Below are positions 19,732 through 28,037 of a DNA stretch of 64,000 nt, piece after piece. Position 1 is the stretch's first letter. The number at the start of each line of letters is the position of its first letter. Source of the DNA: HGM04593 sp045654885 (lineage in GTDB: Bacteria; Bacteroidota; Bacteroidia; Bacteroidales; Bacteroidaceae). Position numbers and translations under genes: made by a program. Location of the stretch: positions 21,039 to 85,038 of the forward strand of contig JAZOOF010000031.1 in the NCBI GenBank assembly GCA_045654885.1. The letters are read 5' to 3'. The notes beneath the pieces were generated by a model. That model searched no databases, had not been told where the DNA came from, and saw nothing but the letters and a program-made list of their open reading frames with translations.

Positions 19732-21896
19732 TGCGGATACTTATTGAGGAGTATAAATACAGAGCCAATGATGTGAGGGATATTCTTCACGGAGTTGATG
19801 CATTGGAGACAATTGAAGGTTATGTCTCCTTGAATTATGTGGGGTATTTCTATAATCCGACATTATGTGATTGTGTATTTATACTTCCTAAGGTGTTGTT
19901 AGAGACTAAGGATAAAATTGATTATGTTTTTGGCAAGTATAAGCCTGAAGATATTCTTGATGTTGATGGATGCGATATCCTGACAGAGACCGAGAGGAAT
20001 TTTATTTATGAATTCGCAGTGTGGATATATCGTGCGATAGTTGTTTTCAAGAACACTCACAAGGATTCAGATATAGTTTTTCACAAGAAAATTATACAAG
20101 TTGGAAAGGGACAGAGGAAACTGAGCAATACTTTCCTTGATATATTGTTGGCATTACTAGAATTCAATAAGGACAATCAGAGTTTCTTTTTCTTTGTGCT
20201 CAGGAATCTTCATTCGGGATATAACAAAATAAATTGGACCCGTACTATTGCAACTTCAAGTGCAATAGTACAAGATAATAAGCCTGTTTATCTTAACCCA
20301 GTAAATAAGAAACGACAAATAAATTTTGATGAGGAGTTGTTGGTAATATTTTTCTCAATCCTCAACTATATTAGTGAACACTATGGCTTTGCTGTTGATA
20401 TTAACTGCAATTTCAACCTTATAAAGGGTAAACAGTTTAAAGTTTATCTGGATGGTCTGGGTAGAGCACGTTTACTTCAAATAAAATACAAGTATTTCTC
20501 GGACAAAGCTTTGGAGTTATGGAGCTTGTGCTATGCCTTCTTTGACACAGCAAGGCAAGTGCGAACAAACAGCACGCAGCGTGAATATCTGCTTGTCAAG
20601 AATTTTAACATTGTTTTCGAGGCAATCATTGATGAGCTTGTTGGTGATGATGACATTCCAAAGGGTCTGAAAGAGCAAGAAGATGGCAAACGTGTAGACC
20701 ATATGTACACATACAAGGGATTGACCACCCATGAAGATGATAAGCCAATTTACTATGTCGGTGATTCAAAGTACTACAAGCGTGGCAACCAGGTAGGCAA
20801 AGAGTCGGTGTACAAGCAGTTTACATACGCTCGCAATGTTATTCAGTGGAATCTTAATTTGTTTATGAATGGAGATGCCGCTGATAGCGAGTGGATGGCT
20901 AAGGTGCCAATGTTACGAGATGATGTTACAGAGGGTTATAACATCATTCCAAACTTTTTTATAAGTGCGAGACTCAATAATGAACTGAGTTATAAAGAGG
21001 AGATTGAGATTGCAGAAAAGAAGAAAACTTATTTCACTAACAGGCAGTTTGAGAATCGCCTGTTCGACAGGGATACGATGCTTGTGTGTCATTACGATGT
21101 GAACTTTTTGTTTGTGCTTTCGCTATATGCCCGTAATAATACTATTCAAAAGGATGCATGGAAGGTTAAGGTGCGCGAAATGTTCAGGACGGAGATTCAG
21201 AAGATTTTGTCGGAGAAGTTCGGTTTCTATGCAATGGCTCCAAGGCTTGGCGTGAATGCGGAGTCTTATATAAAGGAGCATTTTCAGGATGTGCTTGGCA
21301 AGATGTATGCTCCTTATTCCAATAGAGGGATATTTTCATTGGCACTTGAAAAGGGGGATAAGTATAAAGAAGATAATGATGCTTTGCTTGCAGAATTGCG
21401 TCGGTATTTTTATATAGAGCCTTGTGGCTTGGGCGAGAATCCGCAAAATGTGCTTCCAGAACCATCCGCACTATCTTACATTGATGGTTTTGATGATGCT
21501 TTGGCTCTTCTTATTACAAAAGAAGGTATACATTTTGACAATGCCATACAGTTGTTGCAAGAGACTCGAAAGGTTGGCGTTGCACTTAAAATGGACGGTG
21601 CAGTGCTTCAACTGGTGGAGGGTTTCACAAAGGCCAAATATCTGATTATACACAACAAGGGTGACCGTTACGAAGTTTATGGTTTTGATGGCGCAGGACC
21701 CAAGTTGGTACCAGCGGGAGATGCGGAACCTATGGTGGTTACCAAACAGGATGAACAACTTTATCTGGTATATCAAATAGACCCAAGACTGAAATTCTAT
21801 CTTGGAGAACTTGATTTCAGTGCTGCAACCAAAGACGGCAAAGGCTACAACCCGCAGTTGTTGCCGGTATCTAAATTGGTGAAAAGGGAGAAATAA
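19731..21896 (+). CDS. LlaJI-family restriction endonuclease, McrC-like partner (R2)
   Basis: The 721-residue protein resembles the LlaJI R2 family. The first 150 residues are a McrC-like beta-rich region. A nuclease core near residues 325-375 contains YVGDSKYYKRG, in which Asp and Lys fit a PD-(D/E)XK active site, followed by QFTYARNVIQWN. The C-terminal third is an unrecognised helical/beta region that may read DNA. In LlaJI this subunit recognises and cuts the site while the GTPase subunit drives translocation. The ATG overlaps the stop of the small upstream gene. Confidence 0.8.
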   Translation: MRILIEEYKYRANDVRDILHGVDALETIEGYVSLNYVGYFYNPTLCDCVFILPKVLLETKDKIDYVFGKYKPEDILDVDGCDILTETERNFIYEFAVWIYRAIVVFKNTHKDSDIVFHKKIIQVGKGQRKLSNTFLDILLALLEFNKDNQSFFFFVLRNLHSGYNKINWTRTIATSSAIVQDNKPVYLNPVNKKRQINFDEELLVIFFSILNYISEHYGFAVDINCNFNLIKGKQFKVYLDGLGRARLLQIKYKYFSDKALELWSLCYAFFDTARQVRTNSTQREYLLVKNFNIVFEAIIDELVGDDDIPKGLKEQEDGKRVDHMYTYKGLTTHEDDKPIYYVGDSKYYKRGNQVGKESVYKQFTYARNVIQWNLNLFMNGDAADSEWMAKVPMLRDDVTEGYNIIPNFFISARLNNELSYKEEIEIAEKKKTYFTNRQFENRLFDRDTMLVCHYDVNFLFVLSLYARNNTIQKDAWKVKVREMFRTEIQKILSEKFGFYAMAPRLGVNAESYIKEHFQDVLGKMYAPYSNRGIFSLALEKGDKYKEDNDALLAELRRYFYIEPCGLGENPQNVLPEPSALSYIDGFDDALALLITKEGIHFDNAIQLLQETRKVGVALKMDGAVLQLVEGFTKAKYLIIHNKGDRYEVYGFDGAGPKLVPAGDAEPMVVTKQDEQLYLVYQIDPRLKFYLGELDFSAATKDGKGYNPQLLPVSKLVKREK

Positions 21897-21899
21897 GAT

Positions 21900-22727
21900 T
21901 TATTTGGCAATAAGTCTCTTTTCTCCATTTAAAGCGTCTATTAGTATCGCTTTTACAAAACCTTGAGCATCGATTTTTATTACCTTTATCTCATTACTGC
22001 ATTCATATTCAAATTTGATTTCATTGATTTTGATATTTCCCCATTTAGTGTTTACATAAGCATCTTCGTACTTATATATAATATCAGAATTGGAATTTTC
22101 GGGGAGTCCTTTCTTTATTTCGTCCAATGAAGCTATATTCTTCCCGTTTGAATCTATGATTATGTCGTTTAACAGCTCTAATGGAACATGAGTTGAATTA
22201 ACCCATTTGGGAGTTTTGGCTATATGTACAAAATCTAAAAGTTGTTTATATCTTAAGATATTTAAATTGGAAGCTTTAGCATATTCCTCATCTACTAAAA
22301 ATAAACAACTACTGCTAGAAATGTAGAAATGATGCTCTATTTCTCCAATAATAGTTTCGCCAGGATTGGGGTTTCTCAGTTCCTTTAAATCTATACCATA
22401 ATATGAAGCATACTCTTTTGCTCCTTTTTGATATCCCTTTTTGGTAACCATGATGCCTTTCACATCATTTAAATCATATAATGTACCAAAAAAATCTCTG
22501 ACTTTGCCTATCTCTACAGTCTTATTATAGTTCTTGCATTCTATTGCTACTTTATGCTTTGCTCCTGCAATTTCGTATTCCCAATATACATCAATCTGAT
22601 GCTCTTGTCCAGACCTGCCTTTCAACTTAATATTGTGTTGGACATCGATTCTTTGGGGAGCATCTGCATTAACCAATTCTTGATATATTTCTTGGGTGAA
22701 TTTTTCGTATTCTGTATTAGGGTTCAT
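21900..22727 (-). CDS. Mrr-like PD-(D/E)XK restriction endonuclease
   Basis: The 275-residue protein carries an N-terminal Mrr_cat-like nuclease domain: GQEHQIDVYWE (Asp46), AIECKNY (Glu63, Lys65), then the helix GKVRDFFGTL and strand KGIMVTKKGY, the usual order of this fold. The C-terminal half is beta-rich and unassigned. Mrr-type enzymes typically attack methylated or foreign DNA, which would be hazardous beside an active C5 methyltransferase unless its specificity differs. The gene converges on the LlaJI-type operon with only 3 bp between stops, and lies downstream of vsr on the same strand. Confidence 0.75.
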   Translation of the reverse strand: MNPNTEYEKFTQEIYQELVNADAPQRIDVQHNIKLKGRSGQEHQIDVYWEYEIAGAKHKVAIECKNYNKTVEIGKVRDFFGTLYDLNDVKGIMVTKKGYQKGAKEYASYYGIDLKELRNPNPGETIIGEIEHHFYISSSSCLFLVDEEYAKASNLNILRYKQLLDFVHIAKTPKWVNSTHVPLELLNDIIIDSNGKNIASLDEIKKGLPENSNSDIIYKYEDAYVNTKWGNIKINEIKFEYECSNEIKVIKIDAQGFVKAILIDALNGEKRLIAK

Positions 22728-22854
22728 GTGTGTTTCGTATTATTGTTTGCTATCTACATTCTTCAAAAAGTTTGCCAACGATACGGGTGAGCAAAAAGTG
22801 GCTAGTGCGGTAGCGCGTGAATGACAATATGGCAGATGCGACAGAAGCATAATT

Positions 22855-23352
22855 TTATTCTTCCGCCACCATCCCGATGCTTTCTTCTTCGTTAGAATAG
22901 TCTGCTGTTACTTTTGCACCGTTATTCAGTAGGAAGATTTTATTCAGTGTCTGTTCAAGAGCTTGCAGGGTGGTGTGTCTGTTCTTTGGTTTTAGTTCGC
23001 ACTCCCAAATGATGATTGTATGCCAGCCGAGGCGGCGCAGTTGGATGCGTTTTTCGATGTCGCGCTGTTTGTTGCGTTCTATTTTCTTTTGCCAGAATGG
23101 GGTGTTGCTCTTGGGCATTACAAAGTGCTTGCAGCCCTCGTGACCGTGCCAGAAGCAGCCGTTGATGAAGATGACTGTCTTGTACTTGCGCAGTACTATG
23201 TCGGGGGTGCCGGGCAGGCGCTTGACGTTTATGCGGTAGCGGTAGCCATGGGCATGGAGGTAACGTCGCACAATCAGCTCGGGTTTGGTGTCCTTGCTCT
23301 TTATGCGCGACATGCACTTGTGCCGTTGCTCTTTGCTCATTATGTCTGCCAT
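22855..23352 (-). CDS. vsr: Very short patch repair endonuclease
   Basis: The 165-residue enzyme nicks beside T:G mismatches created by deamination of 5-methylcytosine. The catalytic Asp51 (GTPDIVL), the zinc-site cysteines and histidine in NGCFWHGHEGCKH (Cys66, His71, Cys74) and the later Cys118 (WECEL) are all in place, at nearly the numbering of E. coli Vsr. The N-terminal KEQRHKCMSRIKSKDTKPE stretch is also typical. Vsr genes usually travel with C5 methyltransferases, and the one at 16.1-17.3 kb is the obvious partner. A start at the second Met, four codons later, is possible. Confidence 0.93.
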   Translation of the reverse strand: MADIMSKEQRHKCMSRIKSKDTKPELIVRRYLHAHGYRYRINVKRLPGTPDIVLRKYKTVIFINGCFWHGHEGCKHFVMPKSNTPFWQKKIERNKQRDIEKRIQLRRLGWHTIIIWECELKPKNRHTTLQALEQTLNKIFLLNNGAKVTADYSNEEESIGMVAEE

Positions 23353-23521
23353 GCCACGAAGATACTCTTTTTCTTGGATTTTATACTTGTTCCATTGCTT
23401 TTAATTATTTGGACATAAGTACATAAACCGACATGCGTTGGTTACATAAGATAAACTGATATGCTCTTTGTCTTAAATATTAAGTCGCTCTTTTGTTGGA
23501 AAAACCTCCTGGAACTGGGAG

Positions 23522-23553
23522 CTTGTATATGTCGCGTGTTTATTATATTTTTG
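23522..23553 (+). promoter_or_regulatory. Promoter of the Fic gene
   Basis: A TATTTTTG (-7) box lies at 23546-23553, with CTTG (one mismatch to TTTG) at 23522-23525, 20 bp upstream. The predicted transcript starts near 23560, about 40 nt before the ATG. Confidence 0.5.
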
Positions 23554-23599
23554 CTACACCCGGTTTGGGTAACTGCATGGAAAGTGTTAACTTTGTGAT

Positions 23600-24754
23600 A
23601 TGATAGACTTTGATACTTACATAAAAATGGGTGAGCCTGGTGGTAAAGAGAGAGCCGAGGCGTGGAAAACTGCGATTGGTTTGCAGGCTGTTGATGGTCT
23701 AAAAACATCGGAGTACTTGAACGAAACTGCCGCAAAGCATATTGAGGGAGACATTACCATTGAACAAGTAAAGGAACTCATCGATACTTATTATCAATCA
23801 AAGACTGCTAGAACACCTGAAGATGATGAAAAAGAGGAAGCAGACAAGGCTGCTGCAAACATTACCAAAATTATTAATGAGCCATCGTTCACTTTCTCCC
23901 TTCATGGATTGACATCTATTCACAAAAGAATTTTTACAGGGATATTCAAACATGCCGGTATATTACGCGACTACGAAATATCTAAGAAAGAATGGGTGTT
24001 GGATGGAGCCTCTGTTTCATATGGATTTGCCTTTGAACTCAAAGATGCTTTGTCGCACGACATTCAGAGAGAGAGGGATTTCAAGTATACAGGTATGGAT
24101 ATGTCAGAGATTGTTAAGCATATAGCTCAATTTGCTTCAGATATCTGGCAGATTCATCCATTCTGTGAAGGTAATACAAGAACAACAGCGGTATTCATCA
24201 TCAAGTATCTGCGCTCACTTGGGTTCGATGTGAATAATACCACTTTTGAGAAGAACTCTTGGTACTTCCGCAATGCTCTTGTGCGTGCCAACTACCAGAA
24301 TCTTCAGAAAGGAATATATAAGGAAACTATTCATCTTGAGCGCTTTTTCCGTAACCTTATGATGGGCGAAGATAATGTTCTTATGAACAGGCATCTTCAT
24401 ATCAAGGCAAAAGAGTTACTTGACGGGGCTACCCCAACAAGTACCCCAATAAGTACCCCTGCAAGCACCCCATCAAGCACCCCGACAAGCGTCATTCCAG
24501 AGAACGAAAATGTTAAACGTTTAATTAGAGCTATTGCAGAGGAACAGCTATCGGTAAGGGAGATGATGGCAGCAGTTGGATTAAAGGATAGGCCAAATTT
24601 TATTGAGTATTCACTTTCTCCGGCTATGAGTGGTGGATATGTTCGTATGCTTTATCCGGATTCTCCTCGTCATCCTCGTCAAAAGTATATGCTGACGGTT
24701 AAGGGCTTGGTTGTATACAAAGAGATGCTTGCAATGCATTATGGAAATAGTTAA
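23600..24754 (+). CDS. Fic-domain protein (predicted AMP transferase or related)
   Basis: The 384-residue protein has the Fic active-site loop HPFCEGNTRT near residues 186-195; Fic enzymes typically attach AMP to target hydroxyls. Residues of about 20-55 resemble an internal VbhA-like regulatory helix region, although the canonical inhibitory (S/T)xxxE(G/N) is not intact (AVDG here). After the Fic domain there is a TPxS tandem linker (residues of about 278-297) and a C-terminal winged-helix-like region. No separate antitoxin gene is visible. It lies beside the defence island but on its own promoter, and its end overlaps the YdeI-like gene by 14 bp. Confidence 0.88.
   Translation: MIDFDTYIKMGEPGGKERAEAWKTAIGLQAVDGLKTSEYLNETAAKHIEGDITIEQVKELIDTYYQSKTARTPEDDEKEEADKAAANITKIINEPSFTFSLHGLTSIHKRIFTGIFKHAGILRDYEISKKEWVLDGASVSYGFAFELKDALSHDIQRERDFKYTGMDMSEIVKHIAQFASDIWQIHPFCEGNTRTTAVFIIKYLRSLGFDVNNTTFEKNSWYFRNALVRANYQNLQKGIYKETIHLERFFRNLMMGEDNVLMNRHLHIKAKELLDGATPTSTPISTPASTPSSTPTSVIPENENVKRLIRAIAEEQLSVREMMAAVGLKDRPNFIEYSLSPAMSGGYVRMLYPDSPRHPRQKYMLTVKGLVVYKEMLAMHYGNS
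24431..24490 (+). repeat. Five tandem 12-bp repeats inside the Fic gene
   Basis: Five 12-bp units of the form ACCCCnnnAAG(T/C) encode five TPxS tetrapeptides linking the Fic domain to the C-terminal domain. Copy-number change would keep the frame. Confidence 0.85.
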
Positions 24755-25085
24755 CCTACTTCACTTTGGGCATCGATCCGAGCTGCGCCGGTGGCTCATG
24801 GAGAACCACGACAAGGAGAAGTGTTGTTGGGTTGTGACTTACCGCAGCAGGTGCGCGCCGCAGTGGCCGGCTGTGCCGTATGTTGAGGTGGTGGAGGAGG
24901 CGCTCTGCTTCGGGTGGATTGACAGTACGCTAAAGCGGTTGCCCGATGGGCGCTTGGCTCAGCGCCTGTCGCCACGCCGGCCCAAAAGCCACTGGACGCA
25001 ACTGAACATTGACCGCTGTGCAGAACTTGAAGCGCGCGGGCTGATGACAGAGGCGGGGAAACTTAAACTGAAAACTGAAATCTGA
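24741..25085 (+). pseudogene. YdeI/OmpD-associated family protein, C-terminally truncated
   Basis: The visible 114 residues match the N-terminal half of YdeI-like proteins: a WLMENHDKEKCCWVV-type start region, then EEALCFGWIDSTLKRL and RLSPRRPKSHWT. Family members are, from memory, around 180-200 residues, so the C-terminal half is missing. The frame ends in a Lys/Leu-rich tail encoded by simple A-rich sequence that merges with the intergenic repeat family starting at 25096. I infer loss of the 3' end by insertion or rearrangement involving those repeats. The start at 24741 is preferred over 24711 because homology begins there; it overlaps the Fic gene by 14 bp. Confidence 0.6.
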
Positions 25086-25739
25086 AAGGTGAAAGCTGCG
25101 AGTAAGCGAGAGCAGAGGAAAAGTTTACTTTTACTATGCCGAGCGGGAGCAGGTTCAATCACACGAAGTGGGATTAAAGCTGCGAGTAAGCGAATTTTTC
25201 AGTTAAGCGAACGAAAGTAAAACTTTAGTTTTAACTTTTGTAGTGAGCGAACGAAAAATCAACAGAGTTAAAAGCAGAGGAAAAGTTATACTTTTACTAT
25301 GCCGAGCGGGAGCAGGTTCAAGCGCACAAAGTGCGGTTAATGCTGAAGGCATCGACAACATCGGCAGCAATAGGTCGCGCGTAGCATAGCTGAAGGTTAT
25401 GCCGCGCGGGTTGCGGAAAGACGGTGTTGTCAAAGCGGAAAACGGAAAGCCCGCGCCAATGAGCGAAACGGAAAGCTCGCTTTCGCGTTTTACAGCGAAT
25501 GCAGCCGGGGTTCAAGCGCACAAAGTGCGGTTAATGCTTAAGGCATCGTAGATGCCAACAGCATCTTGTAAAGTGTTGTGCTCCCTATCCTCAGTCACTG
25601 CGTGACAGCTCCTCTCGGGCAGAGGAGCAATCTTTTGAGGTACCGCGCGGGTTGCGAAGAGTTGACATGTCAAAGGTGAAAGGAGAGGTTTAAATATGGC
25701 TGTGAGTTTGTTTCGTAACTGTTGACGAAATAAGCAAAT
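25086..25739. repeat. Gene-free stretch made of intergenic repeats
   Basis: It contains two copies of CTGCGAGTAAGCGA (25096-25109 and 25180-25193) and three copies of a 27-bp unit beginning (A/G)GGTTCAA and ending in GGTTAA or GATTAA, with a small CGCAC/GTGCG palindrome inside (25151-25177, 25314-25340, 25508-25534). It also has a two-hairpin element at 25589-25628 (GTCAC/GTGAC, then GCTCCTCT/AGAGGAGC). No coding frame is credible. A further copy of the 27-bp unit lies beyond the TIR gene at 27174-27200. Confidence 0.75.
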
Positions 25740-26849
25740 TCAATTTGAATTGTGTGTGTTATTTTGAATATCCAATTTAACGAGTCTTAGTCTGCATGTT
25801 GTATAACGCATCTGGGTGAAAAGGGGTTTAATTATATCATAATATTCCGGGAAACCGCATATTTTTTTACCAATTATCTCCTGGTTGCATTCTTGTTCAA
25901 TGAGAGATTCTATCGAGTTTGCTATTGATATATGATTCTGTTCTCTTAGTTTATCCGCAATATCCTTCCATGAGTGCCTGATGAAGGTTGCTGTTGGGAT
26001 AATACCATCAAGATGAGGCTTGAGAATGTCGGCAAATGCATTTGCCCTCATCAACGATATTTCTGTATTGAATTTGGTGTTCCCTTCAGGTGAAAATGCT
26101 GTCATGACTTCAACGCTTACTAAAGATGTTTCATTTGATTTAATTTGTTGTACAATGAGGGCAATCTTTTGTTTTGTGGCTGGGTTCATGTCAATCTTGT
26201 TTGTTCCAACAAGGAAGGGGATACCAGTTCTTATGTCTATCGTGTCATGTTGCTCAACAATGGATAGTTCAGTGTAAGATGTTGATGTGTGACTGTTGGG
26301 CTTCTCCTCATTTATATTGGTGCTGTTATTTCTGTTATAATTTAAAAGTAATAATGTCATAAATCCTGCTATAAACAACAGAACGCATGTCATCATCACC
26401 TTGAATTTTGTGTTTCTGGATGTCAACATTGAACACAACTTTTTATAGAAGCCATCAAAGTACTCTTTGTCATGTTTAACAGCATGTTTTCTTGTAACGT
26501 CAACAATGTCGTCGGGTAAGTTTGAGGGAAAGTCTGTGACACCTGAAAGGAATACCGGTATAATATTCTTTTTATGCTTTAGGGCATGACTCAGCTCCCA
26601 CCTCATCCAATCGTTTTGGGGGGCGGTGTCGGGATCAATAGTTCTGTCAAAAGCGTGCTCGTCAACAAATAATATGAAATCCTTGCATTGCTCAATTCTA
26701 GAAAGTAACTGTGTGTCGAAATTGCCATTGCGCAGAGTGTCAATGTCAAAACTTACCTTGTATCCATCCCTGACAAGTAAATCGTACAGGTGCTTTGCTG
26801 TGTCAAAACCACCAGTTCGGCGATAACTTATGAAAATATCGAATTTCAT
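25740..26849 (-). CDS. TIR domain - transmembrane - OmpA-like fusion protein
   Basis: The 369-residue protein has three parts. Residues 2-140 are a TIR domain: FDIFISYRR at the start, a DILFVDE-like strand (FILFVDEHAF), then DWMRWELSHAL, in which Glu85 sits where TIR NADases carry their catalytic Glu, and NIIPVFL. Residues of about 148-170 form one hydrophobic helix with Lys on the N-terminal side. Residues 195-360 resemble OmpA-like domains of Bacteroidales fimbrial/DUF3868 proteins: VEVMTAFSPEG, an Arg-Ala-Asn helix (MRANAFADIL), WKDIADKL and a final MRYTTCRLRL strand. Predicted topology is TIR in the cytoplasm and OmpA-like part in the periplasm. It is monocistronic, with a TAGATTTG -7 box 30 bp upstream. 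Confidence 0.85.
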   Translation of the reverse strand: MKFDIFISYRRTGGFDTAKHLYDLLVRDGYKVSFDIDTLRNGNFDTQLLSRIEQCKDFILFVDEHAFDRTIDPDTAPQNDWMRWELSHALKHKKNIIPVFLSGVTDFPSNLPDDIVDVTRKHAVKHDKEYFDGFYKKLCSMLTSRNTKFKVMMTCVLLFIAGFMTLLLLNYNRNNSTNINEEKPNSHTSTSYTELSIVEQHDTIDIRTGIPFLVGTNKIDMNPATKQKIALIVQQIKSNETSLVSVEVMTAFSPEGNTKFNTEISLMRANAFADILKPHLDGIIPTATFIRHSWKDIADKLREQNHISIANSIESLIEQECNQEIIGKKICGFPEYYDIIKPLFTQMRYTTCRLRLVKLDIQNNTHNSN

Positions 26850-26879
26850 ATAGACATATCTTATAATTATTCATCCATT

Positions 26880-26887
26880 CAAATCTA
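26880..26887 (-). promoter_or_regulatory. -7 box of the TIR-OmpA gene
   Basis: On the minus strand this reads TAGATTTG, an exact TAnnTTTG match, about 30 bp before the ATG. No clean TTTG lies 19-21 bp upstream, so the promoter may be weak or activator dependent. Confidence 0.4.
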
Positions 26888-27206
26888 TAACCTGTGGGTT
26901 GTTGGTAAAACAACTTGCAGTGCTTCAAGGGATTGTCCATGTCGCAGCGAATGACGCAGTGGATATCCAAATATTCTGCATAATGTTATGGGAGGCTCTC
27001 TAAATTTCATTTTGTCGTTAACTGCCTACAAAGAACCTCATTAAGGCAACCGCTGGTATAACTATATTTATGCAAAATAAATAAAAAATATATTTTAATC
27101 AAAGATATAAACACAAATCTTATCCAACGCTCAATGTGGGAAAGGGTGAAAAATGAGTTTCGACAATACGAGCAGGTTCAATCGCACAAGGTGCGGTTAA
27201 AAGTAC

Positions 27207-27378
27207 CCCCTCCGAAATTACTCGAGTAATAGTAGGAACTCCTTTGGGAACATAAATGTTCCGCCGTCGCAAGCAGTGCTTTTGTTTCGCACTGCCCCCA
27301 CTAAGACAGTGGGACAATAACTTCTCCGACAACTTATTCCTCCACTGTTTTAGGGGAGGTGTCCGAAGGACGGAGGGG
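27207..27378. repeat. Intergenic inverted-repeat element
   Basis: The stretch begins CCCCTCCG and ends CGGAGGGG, and contains internal short palindromes. This style of element (CCTCCG...GGAGG ends, no coding capacity, about 170 bp) resembles small non-autonomous repeats scattered in Bacteroidales genomes. Confidence 0.5.
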
Positions 27379-27408
27379 TGATTATTGTAACTTTTTATCC
27401 ACGATTGT

Positions 27409-27440
27409 TTTCTATAATTGGATTTATACCCATATATTTG
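27409..27440 (+). promoter_or_regulatory. Promoter of the flavin reductase gene
   Basis: TATATTTG at 27433-27440 is an exact -7 match. TTTC at 27409-27412 (one mismatch) lies 20 bp upstream. This supports the start codon at 27463 rather than any upstream one. Confidence 0.5.
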
Positions 27441-27462
27441 TGCTGTAACAATAGATATTCTT

Positions 27463-28026
27463 ATGAAAAGTTTTGGACAGAAGGCGTGGATGCTTCCACA
27501 GCCGGTACTTATTATAGGTACATATAACAGTGACGGTACTCCCAATGCCATGAATGCTGCATGGGGCGGTCAATGGGACGGTAAGGAAATAATGATTAGC
27601 ATGGGCTCGCATGCCACCACGGAGAACCTTGCGCGTTGTGGTGAGTTTACCGTTGCATTTGCCACTAAGGATACAATGGTTGCTGCAGACTATGTTGGTA
27701 TTGTAAGTGCCAGGAAAGACCCTGCCAAGATGCAGAGGACGGGGTGGAGTGCCATGAAGGCCGAGAATGTGAATGCACCTGTGTTCACCGATTTTCCCAT
27801 GACTATGGAGTGCCGCATTTTGCGCAAGATTGACGAGAGCGAGGAGGGGTATTATATTGTTGCCGAGATCGTCAACCTCCTTGTCGATGAGGCTTACATA
27901 GGCGAGGACGGCAAGCCCGATGTTGAGAAGATGCAGCTTATCACTTATGAGCCCATCCATCATGGTTATGTTGAACTGGGTAAACGGGTGGGCAATGCTT
28001 TTGCCGATGGAAAAACTCTGAAGTAA
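27463..28026 (+). CDS. Flavin reductase-like domain protein
   Basis: The 187-residue protein is a flavin reductase-like FMN-binding split-barrel protein. Recognisable segments are PVLIIGTYNSDGTPNAMNAAW, a region that usually contacts FMN, and the SMGSHATTENLARCGEF segment. Such proteins reduce or use FMN with NAD(P)H or act as small flavoenzymes. The start at 27463 is chosen because a promoter -7 box ends at 27440, excluding the upstream ATG at 27418. It is 11 bp ahead of a second flavoprotein gene, so the two probably form a redox pair. Confidence 0.85.
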   Translation: MKSFGQKAWMLPQPVLIIGTYNSDGTPNAMNAAWGGQWDGKEIMISMGSHATTENLARCGEFTVAFATKDTMVAADYVGIVSARKDPAKMQRTGWSAMKAENVNAPVFTDFPMTMECRILRKIDESEEGYYIVAEIVNLLVDEAYIGEDGKPDVEKMQLITYEPIHHGYVELGKRVGNAFADGKTLK

Positions 28027-28037
28027 TTTTTAAGATT

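Larger units (their letters stand above)
26850..27462. other. Gene-free stretch between the TIR gene and the flavin reductase gene
   Basis: It holds the probable TIR gene promoter (-7 box on the minus strand at 26880-26887), one copy of the 27-bp intergenic repeat (27174-27200), the inverted-repeat element at 27207-27378 and the promoter at 27409-27440. I see no convincing gene. Confidence 0.6.

Noticed and set aside
17374..21896. Classical McrBC system
   Set aside because: A C5 methyltransferase and a controller protein are in the same operon and the nuclease subunit has LlaJI-type features, so LlaJI-like is the better call.
27170..27200. tRNA T-arm (GGTTCAA motif)
   Set aside because: No acceptor stem, D-arm or anticodon arm can be drawn; the motif is part of an intergenic repeat present four times.
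25086..27462. Insertion sequence around the TIR gene
   Set aside because: No transposase gene or terminal inverted repeats with target duplication were found; only small repeats are visible.
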